A program made the position numbers and the translations under genes. DNA of 5,899 bases from an uncultured Chloroflexota bacterium (GTDB taxonomy: Bacteria > Chloroflexota > Anaerolineae > Aggregatilineales > Phototrophicaceae). Shown here piece after piece: positions 4,217-5,899 of this stretch (positions within the stretch are counted from its first letter, which is position 1; the number at the start of each line of letters is the position of its first letter). Location of the stretch: contig CALMZT010000395.1 in assembly GCA_937870805.1 (NCBI GenBank), positions 1-5,899 of the forward strand, in the 5' to 3' direction. The notes beneath the pieces are model-generated. The model saw only the letters and a list, made by a program, of their open reading frames with translations. It was not told the DNA's origin and made no database searches.

Positions 4217-5224
4217 GTGAGCGAAGAACAGAACCAGCCGCGCGGCGGTGTGCGCCGTGTCGGGCGCAAAGATCAAAAGAAGCGGCTTTCGACGCCGGAC
4301 TCGCTGTTCCCGCTGGAGGACTTCGTAGACGCGGACGAACTGGCAACCGAAGCCAATACGCTGTCGCTGGCGCAGGAAGGCGAAGCGGAAGAGACGCAGC
4401 CGCATGAGACAGAGGAAGAAGCGCTAGAGGCGCAGCCATCAGCCGCCGAAGCGCGCAGTGTGATGGACTTCGCGCCGCTGACGCCGGAGGATGAGCGCTA
4501 CGCACCGCCCATCATCAGCACGCCATCGGAAGAACGCTTCCCGCCTATCGAACCGAACATTAAAGAACCCCCTGCCCCGCAAGCCCTGAAGGAAAAGCCG
4601 CGCCGACGGTTCGGGCGACAGGATGCCATCGCGGCGCTGTTCGTGCTGGCGACGTTGGGGCTGTGCAGCTACTTCACGTTCATCTGGTTCAACCCCTACT
4701 CGGCGCTGAACCCACTCGCGCCGCCGACGCCGCTGCCGCGTGTCATCACCGCGACGCCGCCGACCAGCGCAGGCGTAGAGCCAACGGCTGACGCGGGCGT
4801 AACGGCGACGTTCACGCCGTTCCTGAGCCTTGTCGTGACCGAAGAACCCACCGAGTCACTGTATCCGTTCGTGGTGGTTGACGGCGGCGTGCTGTACATG
4901 CCGAACGCCAACGGCAGCGGCTGCAACTGGTCGAGCATCGCGGGGACGGTGATAGACGTGGGCGGGCAGCCGTTGAACGCCTACCGCGTGCGTGTGACCT
5001 CGCCGGAGGACGCCAGCCTGGACGAGTCGGTGTTCAGCGGGTCAACGCTGACGTTCGGGGCAGGCGGGTTTGAGCTGCCGCTGGGGGGTGCGCCGCAGGA
5101 AGGACAGTACCGCGTGCGGCTGTTCGATCCGGCGGGCGCGCCTGTGTCGGACGAGGTGGAGGTGGTGACACGGGCGGAGTGCGAGGCAAACGTGGCGCTG
5201 GTGAACTTCGTGCAGGTACGTTAG
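4217..5224 (+). CDS. Single-pass membrane protein with acidic cytoplasmic region and C-terminal outer domain
   Basis: A 335-residue protein starting at GTG, two bases after the previous stop and without a clear ribosome site, so translation is probably coupled. Residues 1-22 are basic. Residues about 30-120 are acidic and low in complexity (many Glu/Ala/Pro), probably disordered. KPRRRFGR (127-134) precedes a membrane segment at about 136-158; by the positive-inside rule the N-terminus is cytoplasmic. A short Pro/Thr linker (about 166-213) leads to the outer domain (about 215-335) with YPF (216-218), MPN (228-230), G-Cys236-x-Trp238, Cys322 and the end NVALVNFVQVR. The same anchors occur in the preceding protein, so the two are paralogues in this part. 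No enzyme motif is seen and no family is recognised. The acidic inner tail could bind a cytoplasmic partner, linking inside to surface (inference). Strongly GC-rich. Confidence 0.85.
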   Translation: MSEEQNQPRGGVRRVGRKDQKKRLSTPDSLFPLEDFVDADELATEANTLSLAQEGEAEETQPHETEEEALEAQPSAAEARSVMDFAPLTPEDERYAPPIISTPSEERFPPIEPNIKEPPAPQALKEKPRRRFGRQDAIAALFVLATLGLCSYFTFIWFNPYSALNPLAPPTPLPRVITATPPTSAGVEPTADAGVTATFTPFLSLVVTEEPTESLYPFVVVDGGVLYMPNANGSGCNWSSIAGTVIDVGGQPLNAYRVRVTSPEDASLDESVFSGSTLTFGAGGFELPLGGAPQEGQYRVRLFDPAGAPVSDEVEVVTRAECEANVALVNFVQVR

Positions 5225-5464
5225 CAGAGGTGTGACTCAAATTTTAGCCTGCAAAAACATATTTATCAGAGTAGCGTTTTATTTGGTGATTGGATAATAA
5301 AGGGAGCGCGGGTACAACATTTTTTGCGTTCCAAACCTCGTTCTAACCCACAAGTTAAATGTAAGCCGAAAAAACAGTAAGGCATCAGGGAATTTACAAA
5401 GTTGTTAATCTCAGTCGATAGTCGATAGCCTTTCGCTGAAGATGTGATAAGGTGTACCCCATTG
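5225..5464. other. AT-richer intergenic region without supported gene
   Basis: The 240 bases between the envelope cluster and the transposase hold no frame I can support, no clear intrinsic terminator and no RNA gene. A 7-base direct tandem, GTCGATA twice, is at 5414-5427. The left end of the insertion sequence should lie in the right part of this region; TGTACCCCATTGTCAAGAC at 5453-5471 begins TG like IS3-family ends but overlaps the transposase stop, so the exact end is uncertain. Confidence 0.5.
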
Positions 5465-5899
5465 TCAAGACAGCAAAAGTGCCAATTTATCAGTGGATGG
5501 TTCTCCTTCCTTGAAATAGACTTGAGCGGGTGTTTGGTAATCGAGTGCTTGATGCAATCGCCGGTAATTGTAAAAGTCGAGATAGGCGGATAGTCCACTG
5601 CGTGCCTCACGCGGCGAGGCGTAGTCTTTCAAATAGACCTCCTCATATTTGACGGTGCGCCACAGGCGCTCGGTGAAAACGTTGTCCAGCGCGCGCCCTT
5701 TGCCATCCATGCTGATCTGAACCGGGGTATCCCGAAACAGGGCGATGTACTGCGAACTGGTGAAGTGACTGCCCTGGTCGCTGTTGCAGATGACCAGAGT
5801 GGCGACTGCCAATGCATCCCGCATGGCCTCCAGCACAAAGCTAATCTCCAGCGTCAGGTCAAGCGCCCAACTGACGACGAAACGCGAGTACCAGTCCAG
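5465..5899 (-). CDS. IS3-family transposase (OrfB, DDE integrase domain), N-terminus outside window
   Basis: The reading frame is open from the window edge to the TGA at 5467-5465, giving 144 residues of the C-terminal part. The internal GTG at 5836 is not the true start, because the frame continues upstream with the family-typical LDWYSRFVVSWALDLTLE. Catalytic-core features are the second Asp in NSDQGSHFTS and the Glu in NVFTERLWRTVKYEEVY, followed by the family's C-terminal YNYRRLHQALDYQTPAQVYF. The first catalytic Asp lies in the missing part. The protein cuts and joins DNA ends to move its insertion sequence. It is oriented against the envelope cluster and lies 240 bases beyond it. Whether the element is intact cannot be judged from this window. 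Confidence 0.92.
   Translation of the reverse strand: MDWYSRFVVSWALDLTLEISFVLEAMRDALAVATLVICNSDQGSHFTSSQYIALFRDTPVQISMDGKGRALDNVFTERLWRTVKYEEVYLKDYASPREARSGLSAYLDFYNYRRLHQALDYQTPAQVYFKEGEPSTDKLALLLS

Noticed and set aside
4164..4505. Minus-strand Ala/Pro/Arg-rich frames over the stalk/acidic-tail gene junction
   Set aside because: Shadows typical of GC-rich coding DNA, opposite to two well-supported genes.
5225..5320. Terminator after the envelope cluster
   Set aside because: There are T-rich stretches, but I found no stable GC-rich stem before them.
5266..5610. 114-residue minus-strand frame
   Set aside because: It overlaps the transposase C-terminus in another frame and runs into intergenic DNA with no recognisable motif.

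Overview
The window looks like chromosomal DNA of a Chloroflexota (Anaerolineae-like) bacterium. This is an inference from the Thr/Pro-rich extracytoplasmic linkers, the lipoprotein-type parvulin and the GC-rich coding style. No rRNA or other marker gene is present to confirm it. No tRNA, rRNA or CRISPR array was seen.

Layout. Bases 1-76 are the right part of a dispersed repeat (copy A) whose left part lies outside the window. A thioredoxin-reductase-like flavoprotein follows (177-1103, +). It meets a nucleoside phosphorylase of the PNP/MTAP family (1100-1813, -) tail to tail, with stop regions overlapping by 4 bases. The 542-base gap 1814-2355 is packed with small palindromic elements. One is an 86-bp MITE-like element (1843-1928). 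The other is a 164-bp repeat (2006-2169, copy B) with terminal inverted repeats and a 10-bp direct repeat on each side. A candidate promoter and a 12-bp palindrome lie upstream of the next gene.

Bases 2356-5224 form a four-gene, same-strand cluster: a lipoprotein parvulin-type peptidyl-prolyl isomerase, a 34-residue single-membrane-segment protein, a 260-residue membrane-anchored protein with a Thr/Pro-rich stalk, and a 335-residue membrane protein with an acidic cytoplasmic N-terminus. The 34-residue protein is a paralogue of the membrane anchor of the 260-residue protein. The last two proteins end in homologous outer domains with two cysteines each. All four are predicted to sit at or outside the membrane, so I infer an envelope system in which the isomerase may help fold the secreted domains. 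This cluster is the most promising candidate for an undescribed system.

Bases 5225-5464 hold no gene I can support. The right edge (5465-5899, -) is the C-terminal part of an IS3-family transposase that continues beyond the window.
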